NCBI GenBank assembly: GCA_963764315.1
Contig: CAVXSB010000006.1
Coordinates: forward strand, 62,001-126,000
Origin: DATLWN01 sp963764315
Lineage (GTDB): Bacteria > Pseudomonadota > Zetaproteobacteria > Mariprofundales > Mariprofundaceae
Direction of reading: 5' to 3'
DNA: 64,000 nt
The translations under genes were made by a program, and so were the position numbers. Positions 19,938 to 28,170 of this stretch are shown here, one piece after another; the first letter of the stretch is position 1; every line of letters begins with the position of its first letter. Under the pieces are notes generated by a model that did no database searches, had not been told where the DNA came from, and worked only from the letters and a program-made list of their open reading frames with translations.

Positions 19938-22216
19938 GGTGGAATCAATGGCCGCCGGCGCGCATCGGCATTCCGATCGTGTTGTTGGTATTTTCGTTCG
20001 CCATCTCCGCCATCGTCTGGTGGGTGGATGCGCGCACCGTCGTTTCCCAGCTGCAGGACGACTTCCAGCACCGCATCCGGGTGCGCATCCACGACCTCGG
20101 GGCGAATATCGAATACGCCATGGGCCATGACGACCCGGCCTATGCGCGGGACATGGTGAGCCGGCTCGGCACCGATCCCTTCGTGGACTATGCCCTGTTG
20201 ATCGGCAGGGACGGTCATGTGGTGGCGGCTACGCGCCAGGCCATGATGTCGGGCAAGAGCATGCCGGCCGAGGCGCTGCGCATGCGCGAGCTGACCCTGC
20301 GCGAGAACACACTGGATGTTCGTCTCGGCGATCAAGGACGGATTATCTGGGCGCATGTGCCACTGCGCTGGGGAACCCAGGGCCGGATGCGGGATACCCG
20401 GGTGGGGGGAGTGCTCGTCGTGCGCTACGACCTGAGGGTCCCGGAGGCTATGGCGATGGCCGCCGTCAAGCGCGATGTGGCGTGGTTCTCCGTGGCCATG
20501 GGGCTGTTCGTCATCGTGCTGACCGTGCTGATGCATATTGCCTGGGGCAGCCGCATGCAGCGCATTATCCAGGCCACCAAGCGGGTGGCCCAGGGGAACC
20601 TGCATGCCCGGGCGGGAATCACCAGCGACGATGAGGTCGGGGAGATCGGCAAGGCCTTCGATTCCATGGCCGATACGCTGGAGCGGCAGGCCGGGCGCCT
20701 GCTCCTGATGTCCCATGTCATCGACCAGCTGGCGGAGTCGGTGATCATCTCGGATGCCGAGGGTGTGATCCAGTACGTGAACCCGTATTTCACCACCGAA
20801 ACCGGTTATGTGGCGGAGGAAGCGGTCGGGAAGACGCCGGCGATTCTGAAGAGCGGGGTGCATTCGGCCGAGTTCTACGGCGCGTTCTGGGAGCATATCT
20901 CTGCCGGCAAGGTCTGGCGCGGCAATATGACGGACCGGCGCAAGGACGGCACGCTGTATACGACGCGCATGACGGTGTCGCCGGTGTTCGATGCCAGCGA
21001 GCGGATCACGCACTATGTCGGCATCCAGTCGGACATCACGCGGCAGATCGAACTGGAGGAAGAGATCCGGCATATGCAGAAGATGGAGTCGCTGGGCACC
21101 CTGGTCGGCGGTATCGCCCACGAGTTCAACAATATGCTGGCCGGCATCAAGGGCAACCTGTACCTGGCCGGGAAACGCGCCAAGGTCATGCCGGAGATTC
21201 AGAGCCGGCTGGAGGCGGCCGATCGGCTGAGCTCGCGTGCCGCCGACATGATCCAGCAGATGCTGACCTTTGCCCGCAAGGACATGGTGCAGAAACATCC
21301 GCTGAGCCTCAAAACCTTGGTCGGCGATGCCATACAGATGCTCAGGATCAGTGTGCCCGAGGATGTCGAGCTATGGGTGGATCTCGGGGAGGAGGACCTG
21401 ATTATTCACGGTGATCCGACGCAGCTGCAGCAGATCCTGCTGAATCTGTTGGCCAATGCCCGCGATGCCATGGAGGGCATGGATCGCCGCGGCCAGGTGC
21501 GCATCGGCCTGGCCCGCTGCATTCCGGCTTCCGAGCTTCTGCTGAAGCAGGGGCTGGATTCCAGGGTGGAATGCGCGGTGCTGTCGATTTCGGACAACGG
21601 TTGCGGCATTTCGGCGGATATCCGCGACAAGATCTTCGAGCCCTTCTATACCACCAAGGACGTCGGCAAGGGTACCGGCCTGGGCCTGGCCATGGTTTTC
21701 GGTGCCGTGCATGGCCATAACGGCGCCATCGAGCTGGAGAGTACCCAGGGTCGGGGCACGACGTTCCGCATCTGGTTGCCGCTGGATCAGATGGACGAGA
21801 AATCCGGGCTGATGACGCGGCCCGAGGTGCTGCGCGGGCGGGGGGAGACGATCCTGGTGGCGGATGACGAGCAGGCGGTGCTGGAGTCGCTGGGCGAGGT
21901 GCTCGATGCGATCGGTTACCAGACGGTCACGGCCAGGGATGGGGAGGAGGCGGTGGCCCTGTTCGCCCAGGCATCCGGTCACATCGCCGCGGTGGTGCTG
22001 GACGTGGTGATGCCGCGTATGAACGGGGCCGAGGCCGCCCGGCAGATGCGTGCCATCCGCGCCGACCTGCCGATCATCTTTACCACCGGCTACGACCGGA
22101 ATTCCGTGCTGCACCATTGCGAGGGCTTTGGGCAAAGCCATCTACTGATCAAGCCGGTGGCGCCGGCCGAGCTCAGTCACCTCATGCGCGAGTTGCTCGA
22201 TGAGGTGGAGGCCTGA
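19934..22216 (+). CDS. Hybrid sensor histidine kinase (HAMP-PAS-HisKA-HATPase-REC)
   Basis: This is a 760-residue membrane sensor. It has TM1 (about 12-32), a periplasmic domain (to about 175), TM2 (about 178-200), HAMP (about 200-255), PAS/PAC (about 260-375), HisKA with His396 in 'GGIAHEFNN', HATPase_c with 'DNGCGI' and 'GTGLGLAMV', and a C-terminal receiver with Asp690 ('VLDVVMPRM') and Lys in 'LLIKPV'. The start overlaps the stop of the binding-lipoprotein gene. No response regulator with an output domain is adjacent, so the phosphoryl acceptor must be encoded elsewhere. The domain order resembles other orphan PAS hybrid kinases. Confidence 0.92.
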   Translation: MRWNQWPPARIGIPIVLLVFSFAISAIVWWVDARTVVSQLQDDFQHRIRVRIHDLGANIEYAMGHDDPAYARDMVSRLGTDPFVDYALLIGRDGHVVAATRQAMMSGKSMPAEALRMRELTLRENTLDVRLGDQGRIIWAHVPLRWGTQGRMRDTRVGGVLVVRYDLRVPEAMAMAAVKRDVAWFSVAMGLFVIVLTVLMHIAWGSRMQRIIQATKRVAQGNLHARAGITSDDEVGEIGKAFDSMADTLERQAGRLLLMSHVIDQLAESVIISDAEGVIQYVNPYFTTETGYVAEEAVGKTPAILKSGVHSAEFYGAFWEHISAGKVWRGNMTDRRKDGTLYTTRMTVSPVFDASERITHYVGIQSDITRQIELEEEIRHMQKMESLGTLVGGIAHEFNNMLAGIKGNLYLAGKRAKVMPEIQSRLEAADRLSSRAADMIQQMLTFARKDMVQKHPLSLKTLVGDAIQMLRISVPEDVELWVDLGEEDLIIHGDPTQLQQILLNLLANARDAMEGMDRRGQVRIGLARCIPASELLLKQGLDSRVECAVLSISDNGCGISADIRDKIFEPFYTTKDVGKGTGLGLAMVFGAVHGHNGAIELESTQGRGTTFRIWLPLDQMDEKSGLMTRPEVLRGRGETILVADDEQAVLESLGEVLDAIGYQTVTARDGEEAVALFAQASGHIAAVVLDVVMPRMNGAEAARQMRAIRADLPIIFTTGYDRNSVLHHCEGFGQSHLLIKPVAPAELSHLMRELLDEVEA

Positions 22217-22234
22217 TTTTCTAGGATGCTGGCC

Positions 22235-23716
22235 CTACGCGCGCGGCCAGGTGAGCACCGGCTTGCGCGCCGCCATCGTCTCGTCCAGGCGGGCGCGGAA
22301 GGCGAGGCTGGGGGCCTGTTGCAGCGGCACGATATCGCCGGCCTCGACCTGGTCGGCGATTTCCAGCATGGCGTCGCAGAAATGGTCGAGCGTGGCCTTG
22401 GACTCGGTCTCGGTCGGCTCGATCAGCATGGCTCCGTGCACGATCAACGGGAAGTAGACCGTCATCGGATGGAAACCGAGGTCGATCAGCCCCTTGGCGA
22501 TATCCAGCGTCTTGATGCCGTGCCGGTTCTGGATCTCGTCGGTCAGCAGGCACTCGTGCTTGCACAGGCCGGGGAACGGCACGTGATAGGCATCCTTCAG
22601 GCGCGCCAGCATATAGTTGGCATTCAGCACCGCATCTTCGGCGATCTTGTGCAGGTGGTCGCGGCCGAAGGCGGCGATATAGGCGGAGGCGCGCAGCAGC
22701 ACGCCGGTATGGCCGATGGAGCCCAGCAGGGCGCCGATGCTCGTCCCTGATTCGTGGACCAGGCGGTAGGTATCGCCCTGGCGCTCGATGCGCGGTACCG
22801 GCAGGAACGGCGCCAGCGCCTCGTTTACCGCCACAGGCCCGCCGCCCGGCCCGCCGCCGCCGTGCGGTGTGGAGAAGGTCTTGTGCACATTGATGTGCAG
22901 GCAGTCGATGCCCATGTCGCCGGGGCGGGCGATGCCGACCAGGGCGTTCAGGTTGGCGCCGTCGCCGTAGACCATGCCGCCCGCGGCGTGCACCAGGTCG
23001 CAGATCTCGGCGATATCGGATTCGAACATGCCGGTGGTGTTGGGGTTGGTCAGCATCAACGCCGCCACCTCGTCGTTCAGCTGTGCTTTCAGCACCTCCA
23101 GGTCCATGCGCCCGTCCGGCCCAGATTTCAGTTCCACGGTGCGCATGCCGCACAGGGCGGCGGTAGCCGGGTTGGTGCCGTGCGCCGAGTCCGGCACCAG
23201 CACGGTGCGGCGCCTCAAATCGCCGCGCGCCTCGTGGTAGGCGCGGATCATCATCATGCCGGCCAGCTCGCCATGGGCGCCGGCTGCCGGTTGCAGCGTC
23301 ACATGCGGCAATCCGCTGATCTCGCCCAGCCATTGCTGCAACTCGAACAACAGCGCCAGCGCCCCCTGCACCGTATGCTCCGGCTGGTCCGGGTGCAGGT
23401 GTGCAAGCCCCGGCAGGCGCAACAGAGTCTCGTTGACGCGCGGGTTGTATTTCATGGTGCAGGAGCCGAGCGGATAGAAGCCGGTCTCGATGCTGTGGTT
23501 CCATTGCGACAGGCGTACGAAATGACGCACCGCCTCGGGCTCCGACAATCCGGGGATGCCGGCCGGCTCGCGGCGCAGGAAGGGCTGCAACGCATCGCCG
23601 ACGGGGCCGGCCACGCCGGGAATGCTGATGGCGGTAGCATCGGGGTGTGCCCGCTCGAATACCAGGGCCTCCTCGTGCGTCAGGCCCGTGGTGCCGGAAT
23701 AATTTGATACGCTCAT
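22235..23716 (-). CDS. gcvPB: Glycine dehydrogenase (decarboxylating) subunit 2
   Basis: This is a 493-residue beta subunit of the two-part P-protein of the glycine cleavage system. With subunit 1 it decarboxylates glycine and passes the aminomethyl group to lipoyl-GcvH. Lys279 in 'NVHKTFSTPHGGGGPG' is the PLP lysine, and 'SCTMKYNP' and 'QPAAGAHGELAGM' are family motifs. The ATG overlaps the gcvPA stop (ATGA). It is the last gene of the folD-gcvTHPAPB operon; 18 bp separate it from the convergent histidine-kinase gene. Confidence 0.95.
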   Translation of the reverse strand: MSVSNYSGTTGLTHEEALVFERAHPDATAISIPGVAGPVGDALQPFLRREPAGIPGLSEPEAVRHFVRLSQWNHSIETGFYPLGSCTMKYNPRVNETLLRLPGLAHLHPDQPEHTVQGALALLFELQQWLGEISGLPHVTLQPAAGAHGELAGMMMIRAYHEARGDLRRRTVLVPDSAHGTNPATAALCGMRTVELKSGPDGRMDLEVLKAQLNDEVAALMLTNPNTTGMFESDIAEICDLVHAAGGMVYGDGANLNALVGIARPGDMGIDCLHINVHKTFSTPHGGGGPGGGPVAVNEALAPFLPVPRIERQGDTYRLVHESGTSIGALLGSIGHTGVLLRASAYIAAFGRDHLHKIAEDAVLNANYMLARLKDAYHVPFPGLCKHECLLTDEIQNRHGIKTLDIAKGLIDLGFHPMTVYFPLIVHGAMLIEPTETESKATLDHFCDAMLEIADQVEAGDIVPLQQAPSLAFRARLDETMAARKPVLTWPRA

Positions 23717-25060
23717 CGCGAGGCCTCCAGCGCATGCAGGTAGTCGCGGATGTCGTCTTCCTCGATCATCTCGGTGGTGGCCACCAGCAGGTGCCTGGGC
23801 TCGAAGGTATCCCCGAGCTGTTCCAGCGGGATGCCGGCGAAGATGCCGCGTGCCTCGGCCGTTTCCAGGAAACGCGTACGCCGGGCGCCGTCCGCGAAGC
23901 TCAGCACCGTCTCATTGTAATGGGGGCCGTCCGCGGCCTGCACGTCCGCCGGCAGGCCAGCCACGAGCATGGAAAGGGCGGCGGCGGAGCGCTCGGCTAC
24001 GCTGCGCAGACCGGCATCGCCGAGCAGGCTCATATAGGTGGCGGCGGCGGTGCACATCAGGCCCTGGTTGGAGCAGATGTTGCTGGTCGCCTTCTCGCGC
24101 CGGATATGCTGTTCGCGCGTGGACAGGGTCAGCACGAAGCCGCGCCTGCCCTTGGCGTCCTGGGTCAGGCCCGCCACGCGGCCGGGCATCTGGCGCAGGT
24201 GGGCCTGCTTGCAGGTGAGGATGCCGAGATGCGGGCCGCCGAAGCCCATCGGGATGCCCAGTGCCTGGCCGGAGCCGACGACGATGTCGGCCCCATATGC
24301 GCCCGGCGGCGCGATCAGGGCGAAGGCGGTGGCATCCGAGAAGGCGACGACCATCAGCGCCCCGTGCGCGTCGCACAGGGCGCGCACCTCTGCCAGATCA
24401 TAGACGGAGCCGAAGTAGTCGGGGTATTGCACGATGACGCAGGCAGTGTCGCCGTCGCAGGCTTCGGCGAGCTGCCCCATGTCGGTGCAGAAGTCGGGGC
24501 AGGCGGTCTCGACGAGGCTGCCCTCCTGCCGGGACAGGTAATTCCTGGCCACGGCGCGGTAGCGCGGATTGACGGAGCCGGCGATGACGACCTTTTGCCG
24601 GCGGCTGATGCGGCGGGCCATCAACGCGGCCTCGGCCACGGCGGTGGCGGCGTCGTACATCGAGGCGTTGGAAATCTCCATGCCTGTCAGGCGCGCCACC
24701 ATCGTCTGGTACTCGAACAGCGCCTGCAGCGTGCCCTGGGCGATCTCCGGCTGGTAGGGGGTGTAGGCGGTCAGGAACTCGCCGCGGCCGATCACGTAAT
24801 CGACGACGGCCGGTATGAAATGATGGTAGGTGCCGCCGCCGAGGAAGCAGCGGCTGTTTCCCGCATGCCTGTTGCGCTCGGCCGCAAGCCGTGAACTTGC
24901 GCACGATGCCGGCCTCGCTCAGGGCCGCCGGCAATTGCAGGCTGCCGGGCTCGATGTGGAAGCGGCGCGGGATATCGGCGAACAGCGCGCGCATGTCGGA
25001 GGCTCCGATGGTCTCGAGCATGGCTTGGCGATCGGCATCGGTATGGGGCAGAAAACGCAT
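23713..25060 (-). CDS. gcvPA: Glycine dehydrogenase (decarboxylating) subunit 1 (one frameshift)
   Basis: This is the alpha subunit of the two-part P-protein, about 448 residues after one correction. The start 'MRFLPHTDADRQAML' at 25060 is typical. Near 24887-24892 the frame changes: upstream 'LSEAGIVRKFTA' and downstream 'AERNRHAGNSRCFLGGG' (which leads into 'YHHFIPAVVDYVIGRGEF') match the family only when one G is removed. The rest, including 'TAYTPYQPEIAQGTLQ' and 'NASMYDAATA', is intact in one frame. As in gcvH and secA nearby, I infer a sequence error. Overlapping start/stop with gcvPB. Confidence 0.93.
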
Positions 25061-25096
25061 GGAACGGTCCTTTGCGCCGGATTCCTCCGGCCAGAT

Positions 25097-25473
25097 TTAC
25101 TCGGCGAGCAAGGCCTCGTAGGCGGCGGCATCCATCAGGTGCGAGGTATCGGCGTCGGCCAGCTTCACCCTGGCGATCCAGCCCGCGCCATGCGGGTCGG
25201 AATTGATCTTCTCCGGCGCCGATTCCAGCTCCCCATTCACCTCGGTGATCTCGCCGGCCATCGGTGCGTAGACATCGGAAACGGCCTTGACCGATTCGAC
25301 CACGGCGAAGCCCTCTCCCTGGTGATGCTGCGCCCGACATCGGGCAGATCGACGAAGACGATGTCGCCCAACGCCTCCTGCGCATGATCGGTGACGCCGA
25401 AGGTGGCCGTATCGCCATCGATGCGTACCCACTCGTGGTCCTTGGTGTATTTCAGATCGCCCGGAACGCTCAT
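25097..25473 (-). CDS. gcvH: Glycine cleavage system H protein (one frameshift)
   Basis: GcvH carries the lipoyl arm that shuttles the aminomethyl group between P, T and L proteins. About 125 residues are expected. The first part ('PGDLKYTKDHEWVRIDGD', 'EALGDIVFVDLPDVGRSIT') and the last part ('GEGFAVVESVKAVSDVYAP' with the lipoylated Lys in ESVKAVS) are in different frames. One missing A at about 25320 (acc-agg-gag instead of acc-aag-gga-gag) explains the break. The ribosome site 'aggag' lies 8 nt before the ATG. It sits between gcvT and gcvPA, as expected. Confidence 0.94.
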
Positions 25474-25493
25474 ATCGGTACTCCTGTTTGTCC

Positions 25494-26588
25494 TTATCTT
25501 CTGACGCGGCTGCGCACGAATGGCGGCTTCATGCGTTCGGCCGGCACATGCTTGCCGCGGATATCGACGGCCAATTCGCCCTCGCTGGCCAGCCCCGGCT
25601 CCACATAGGCCAGTGCCACGCCGGCACCGGCCAGTGGCGAGAACAGGCCGCTGGTGACCTCGCCGACCACGCGCCCATCCGAGACGACGGGGTAATGCTC
25701 GCGCGGGATGCCGCGCGCCGTCAGGCGCAGGCCGACCAGGGCCTGGTGCTTCCCTTCGCTCTTCCGCGCCAAAACCGCATCGCGGCCGATGAATTCGCCC
25801 TTGTCGAGATGCGTGATCCACATCAGCCCGGCCTCGACCGGGGTTACCGTATCGCTGATCTCGTGGCCGTACAGGGCGTAGCCCATCTCGGTGCGCAGCA
25901 TATCCCGCGCGGCCAGGCCGATCGGTGCCGCGCCACGGGCGAGCAGGGCGCGCCAGATGTCGACGGCGGTGGCATGCGGCAGGTACAGCTCGAAGCCGTC
26001 TTCGCCGGTATAGCCGGTGCGCGAGATCATGCCTTTCATGCCGCCCAGGGACGCCTCGGCGAAACGGTAATAGCCGATGGTCTCGAGATCGGTGTCGGTC
26101 AATGCCTGTAGCATGGCCTGGGCGCCTTCGCCCTGCAGGGCCAGCAGCACCGTGGCATCGGATTCGTCGGTGATGCGCACATCGAAGCCATCGGCCTGTG
26201 CGAGGAGGTGCGCCACGTCCTTGTGCCGGTTGGCGGCGTTGATGCACAGGTAGTAGTGATCATCATGCAGGCGGTAGGTGGTGATATCGTCGATGAAGCT
26301 GCCGGCCTCGTTCAGAAGCGCCGAGTACTGCACCTGCCCGTCGCTGAGCCTGGATACGTCGTTCGTCGTCACGCGCTGCAAATAGGCCATGGCCCCGGGG
26401 CCCTCGACGCGCACTTGGCCCATGTGCGAGATGTCGAACAGCCCGGCGGCACCTTCGCGCACGGCGTGGTATTCCTTCAGCGCCCCATCCTTGTATTGCA
26501 CCGGCATCTCGAAGCCGGCGAACGGCACCATGCGGCCGCCCAGGGCGAGGTGTTCGGCGTAGAGTGGTGTGCGATCGAGTGTGCTCAT
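25494..26588 (-). CDS. gcvT: Glycine cleavage system T protein (aminomethyltransferase)
   Basis: This is a 364-residue protein. GcvT releases ammonia from the aminomethyl-lipoyl H protein and makes 5,10-methylene-tetrahydrofolate. The start motif 'TPLYAEHLALGGRMVPFAGF', 'LFDISHMGQ', 'GMISRTGYTGEDGFEL' and 'GLAARDMLRTEMGY' are all present; the catalytic Asp lies in 'RDMLR'-type context and the folate site in 'SRTGYTGE'. The gene starts directly after the folD stop (TAGATG), so the two are coupled: FolD uses the methylene-THF produced here. Confidence 0.95.
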   Translation of the reverse strand: MSTLDRTPLYAEHLALGGRMVPFAGFEMPVQYKDGALKEYHAVREGAAGLFDISHMGQVRVEGPGAMAYLQRVTTNDVSRLSDGQVQYSALLNEAGSFIDDITTYRLHDDHYYLCINAANRHKDVAHLLAQADGFDVRITDESDATVLLALQGEGAQAMLQALTDTDLETIGYYRFAEASLGGMKGMISRTGYTGEDGFELYLPHATAVDIWRALLARGAAPIGLAARDMLRTEMGYALYGHEISDTVTPVEAGLMWITHLDKGEFIGRDAVLARKSEGKHQALVGLRLTARGIPREHYPVVSDGRVVGEVTSGLFSPLAGAGVALAYVEPGLASEGELAVDIRGKHVPAERMKPPFVRSRVRR

Positions 26589-27449
26589 CTATGCATCTCC
26601 GGTGTGGGCGCGAAATGCCTGGATGGTGTTGGCCAGCAGCATGGTGATGGTCATCGGGCCGACCCCTCCCGGCACCGGCGTGATCCAGCCGGCGCGCTCG
26701 GCGGCTGCCTCGAAGTCGACGTCGCCGCATAGCTTGCCGTCGGCGCCGCGGTTCATGCCGACATCGATAACCACGGCACCTTCCTTGATCCACTCACCCT
26801 CGACCAGGCCCGGCTTGCCGGCGGCGGCGACGACGATGTCGGCGCGGCGCACATGCGACTCGAGATGGCGCGTGAAGCGGTGGGTGGTGGTAACGGTACA
26901 GCCGGCGAGCAGCAGCTCCAGCGCCATCGGTCGGCCGACGATGTTCGAGGCGCCGACGACGACCGCCTCAAGTCCGTACAGATCCAGCCCGGTCTCTTCC
27001 AGTAGCTTCATGCAGCCGTACGGGGTGCAGGGCCTGAGGCTGGGGATGCGTGCCGCCAGGCGGCCGATGTTGTAGGGATGGAAGCCGTCGACGTCCTTGT
27101 CCGGGCTGATGGCTTCGATCACCGATTCCGGATCGATATGGGCGGGCAACGGCAGCTGCACCAGGATGCCGTCGACCAGCGGGTTACGGTTCAGCTCGCC
27201 GATCAGGCCGAGAAGATGCTGCTGGGAGATGGTGGCCGGCTCCTCGTGGGAGAGGGATTCGATGCCCACTGCCTTGCAGGCGTTCTTCTTGTTGCGCACG
27301 TAGATCTCGGAGGCCGGGTCGTTGCCGACGAGGATGACCGCGAGCCCCGGCCGGCGGCCATGCCTGGCGATCAGGGATTCGGTATCCTGTCGGAGTTCGG
27401 CGCGCATGCGCTCGGAGATTGACTTGCCGTCGAGAAGGGTTGCGCTCAT
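26589..27449 (-). CDS. folD: Bifunctional methylene-THF dehydrogenase / methenyl-THF cyclohydrolase FolD
   Basis: This is a 286-residue cytosolic enzyme interconverting 5,10-methylene-, methenyl- and 10-formyl-THF with NADP. It shows 'YVRNKKNACKAVGI' with the catalytic Lys, 'LVDGILVQLPLP', 'DKDVDGFHPYNIGRL', and the NADP motif 'VVVGASNIVGRPMALELLL'. The C-terminal 'PVPGGVGPMTITMLLANT' is invariant in the family. It leads the glycine-cleavage operon. The start at 27449 is chosen because it aligns with family N-termini; the frame stays open further upstream by chance. Confidence 0.95.
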   Translation of the reverse strand: MSATLLDGKSISERMRAELRQDTESLIARHGRRPGLAVILVGNDPASEIYVRNKKNACKAVGIESLSHEEPATISQQHLLGLIGELNRNPLVDGILVQLPLPAHIDPESVIEAISPDKDVDGFHPYNIGRLAARIPSLRPCTPYGCMKLLEETGLDLYGLEAVVVGASNIVGRPMALELLLAGCTVTTTHRFTRHLESHVRRADIVVAAAGKPGLVEGEWIKEGAVVIDVGMNRGADGKLCGDVDFEAAAERAGWITPVPGGVGPMTITMLLANTIQAFRAHTGDA

Positions 27450-27539
27450 GGGGCGGATTGTGGCGGCCGAGCCGCTTGTCGTAAACTGCCGCATGCGCCG
27501 GGCTTGCCCGCAGGCCGGCCTGCGGGGCAGCATCGGCGC

Positions 27540-27899
27540 ATGCGTCTGCACCATGTCGGCCTGATCGTGTCGGATCTTCAAGTCGCCGCCGCCTTCTACG
27601 AGGGTGTGTTGGGGCTGTGCCGCGATGCGAGGCCGGAGCTCGGCTTTCCCGGCATCTTCTACGCCCTGGAGGGCGGGGCCCAGATCCACCTGATGCAGAT
27701 CGACAATCCCTATGCTGGTAGTGTTCTGCCGGCGCATGGCGGTCGGGACCGGCACCTGGCATTGGCCGTGGCGGATGTGGCGGCGATTCGGGCGCGCCTC
27801 GATGCCGCCGGCCTGGCCTACACCCCGAGCCGTTCCGGCCGGCAAGCACTGTTCTGCCGCGATCCGGACGGTAATGCCATCGAGCTCTTCCAACCATAA
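27540..27899 (+). CDS. VOC/glyoxalase-family protein
   Basis: This is a 119-residue single vicinal-oxygen-chelate domain: 'MRLHHVGLIVSDLQVAAAFY' opening, 'DRHLALAVADVAAIRARLDA' and the closing 'FCRDPDGNAIELFQ'. Metal ligands are the His near the start, a His in 'DRHLAL' and the Glu of 'AIELF'. Such proteins include glyoxalase I, bleomycin-resistance and dioxygenase-like members; the substrate is unknown. It is divergent from folD with 90 bp between them. Downstream comes the hairpin array, then gshA convergent. Confidence 0.85.
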   Translation: MRLHHVGLIVSDLQVAAAFYEGVLGLCRDARPELGFPGIFYALEGGAQIHLMQIDNPYAGSVLPAHGGRDRHLALAVADVAAIRARLDAAGLAYTPSRSGRQALFCRDPDGNAIELFQP

Positions 27900-27902
27900 A
27901 CG

Positions 27903-28163
27903 AAGGCGGACCCAACGGGTCGAGGGGCATGGAGCCCCCGAGTCACCTGCGCCGCTGCAGTGCCCGAACAAAGGGCAGGAGCCCTCACCCCATCCGCACA
28001 AGGATGTGCGGCGGCGCCACTGGCGCCGTGAGCGATAGACGGACAAAACCGCAGGACTGCTGTTTTGGACAGCCAAAGGCTGACCCAACGGGGCGAGGGG
28101 CATGGAGGCCCAGAGTCACCTGTGCCGCCGCAGCGGTTTAAGCGAAAGGCAGGAGCCTTTCGC
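27903..28163 (+). repeat. Hairpin array with two ~80-bp direct repeats and GGA-containing loops (locus B)
   Basis: The 271-bp spacer between the VOC gene and convergent gshA is nearly all structure. A repeat unit occurs at about 27909-27985 and 28082-28163 (similar wording 'gacccaacggg.cgaggggcatgga', then 'agtcacctg.gccgc.gcag', then a hairpin). On the + strand the hairpins are: 27924-27938 (loop atgga), 27972-27985 (loop agga), 27994-28011 (ccgcac/gtgcgg, loop aaggat), 28013-28027 (ggcgcca/tggcgcc), 28044-28067 (loop aggact), 28098-28111 (loop atggag) and 28142-28163 (9-bp stem, loop agga). Stems differ between copies yet stay paired, so pairing is conserved. There is no T-run. Confidence 0.85.
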
Positions 28164-28170
28164 GTTTCAA

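Noticed and set aside
27903..28163. CRISPR array
   Set aside because: Only two long imperfect repeats with hairpins, no regular spacers, and no cas genes in the window.
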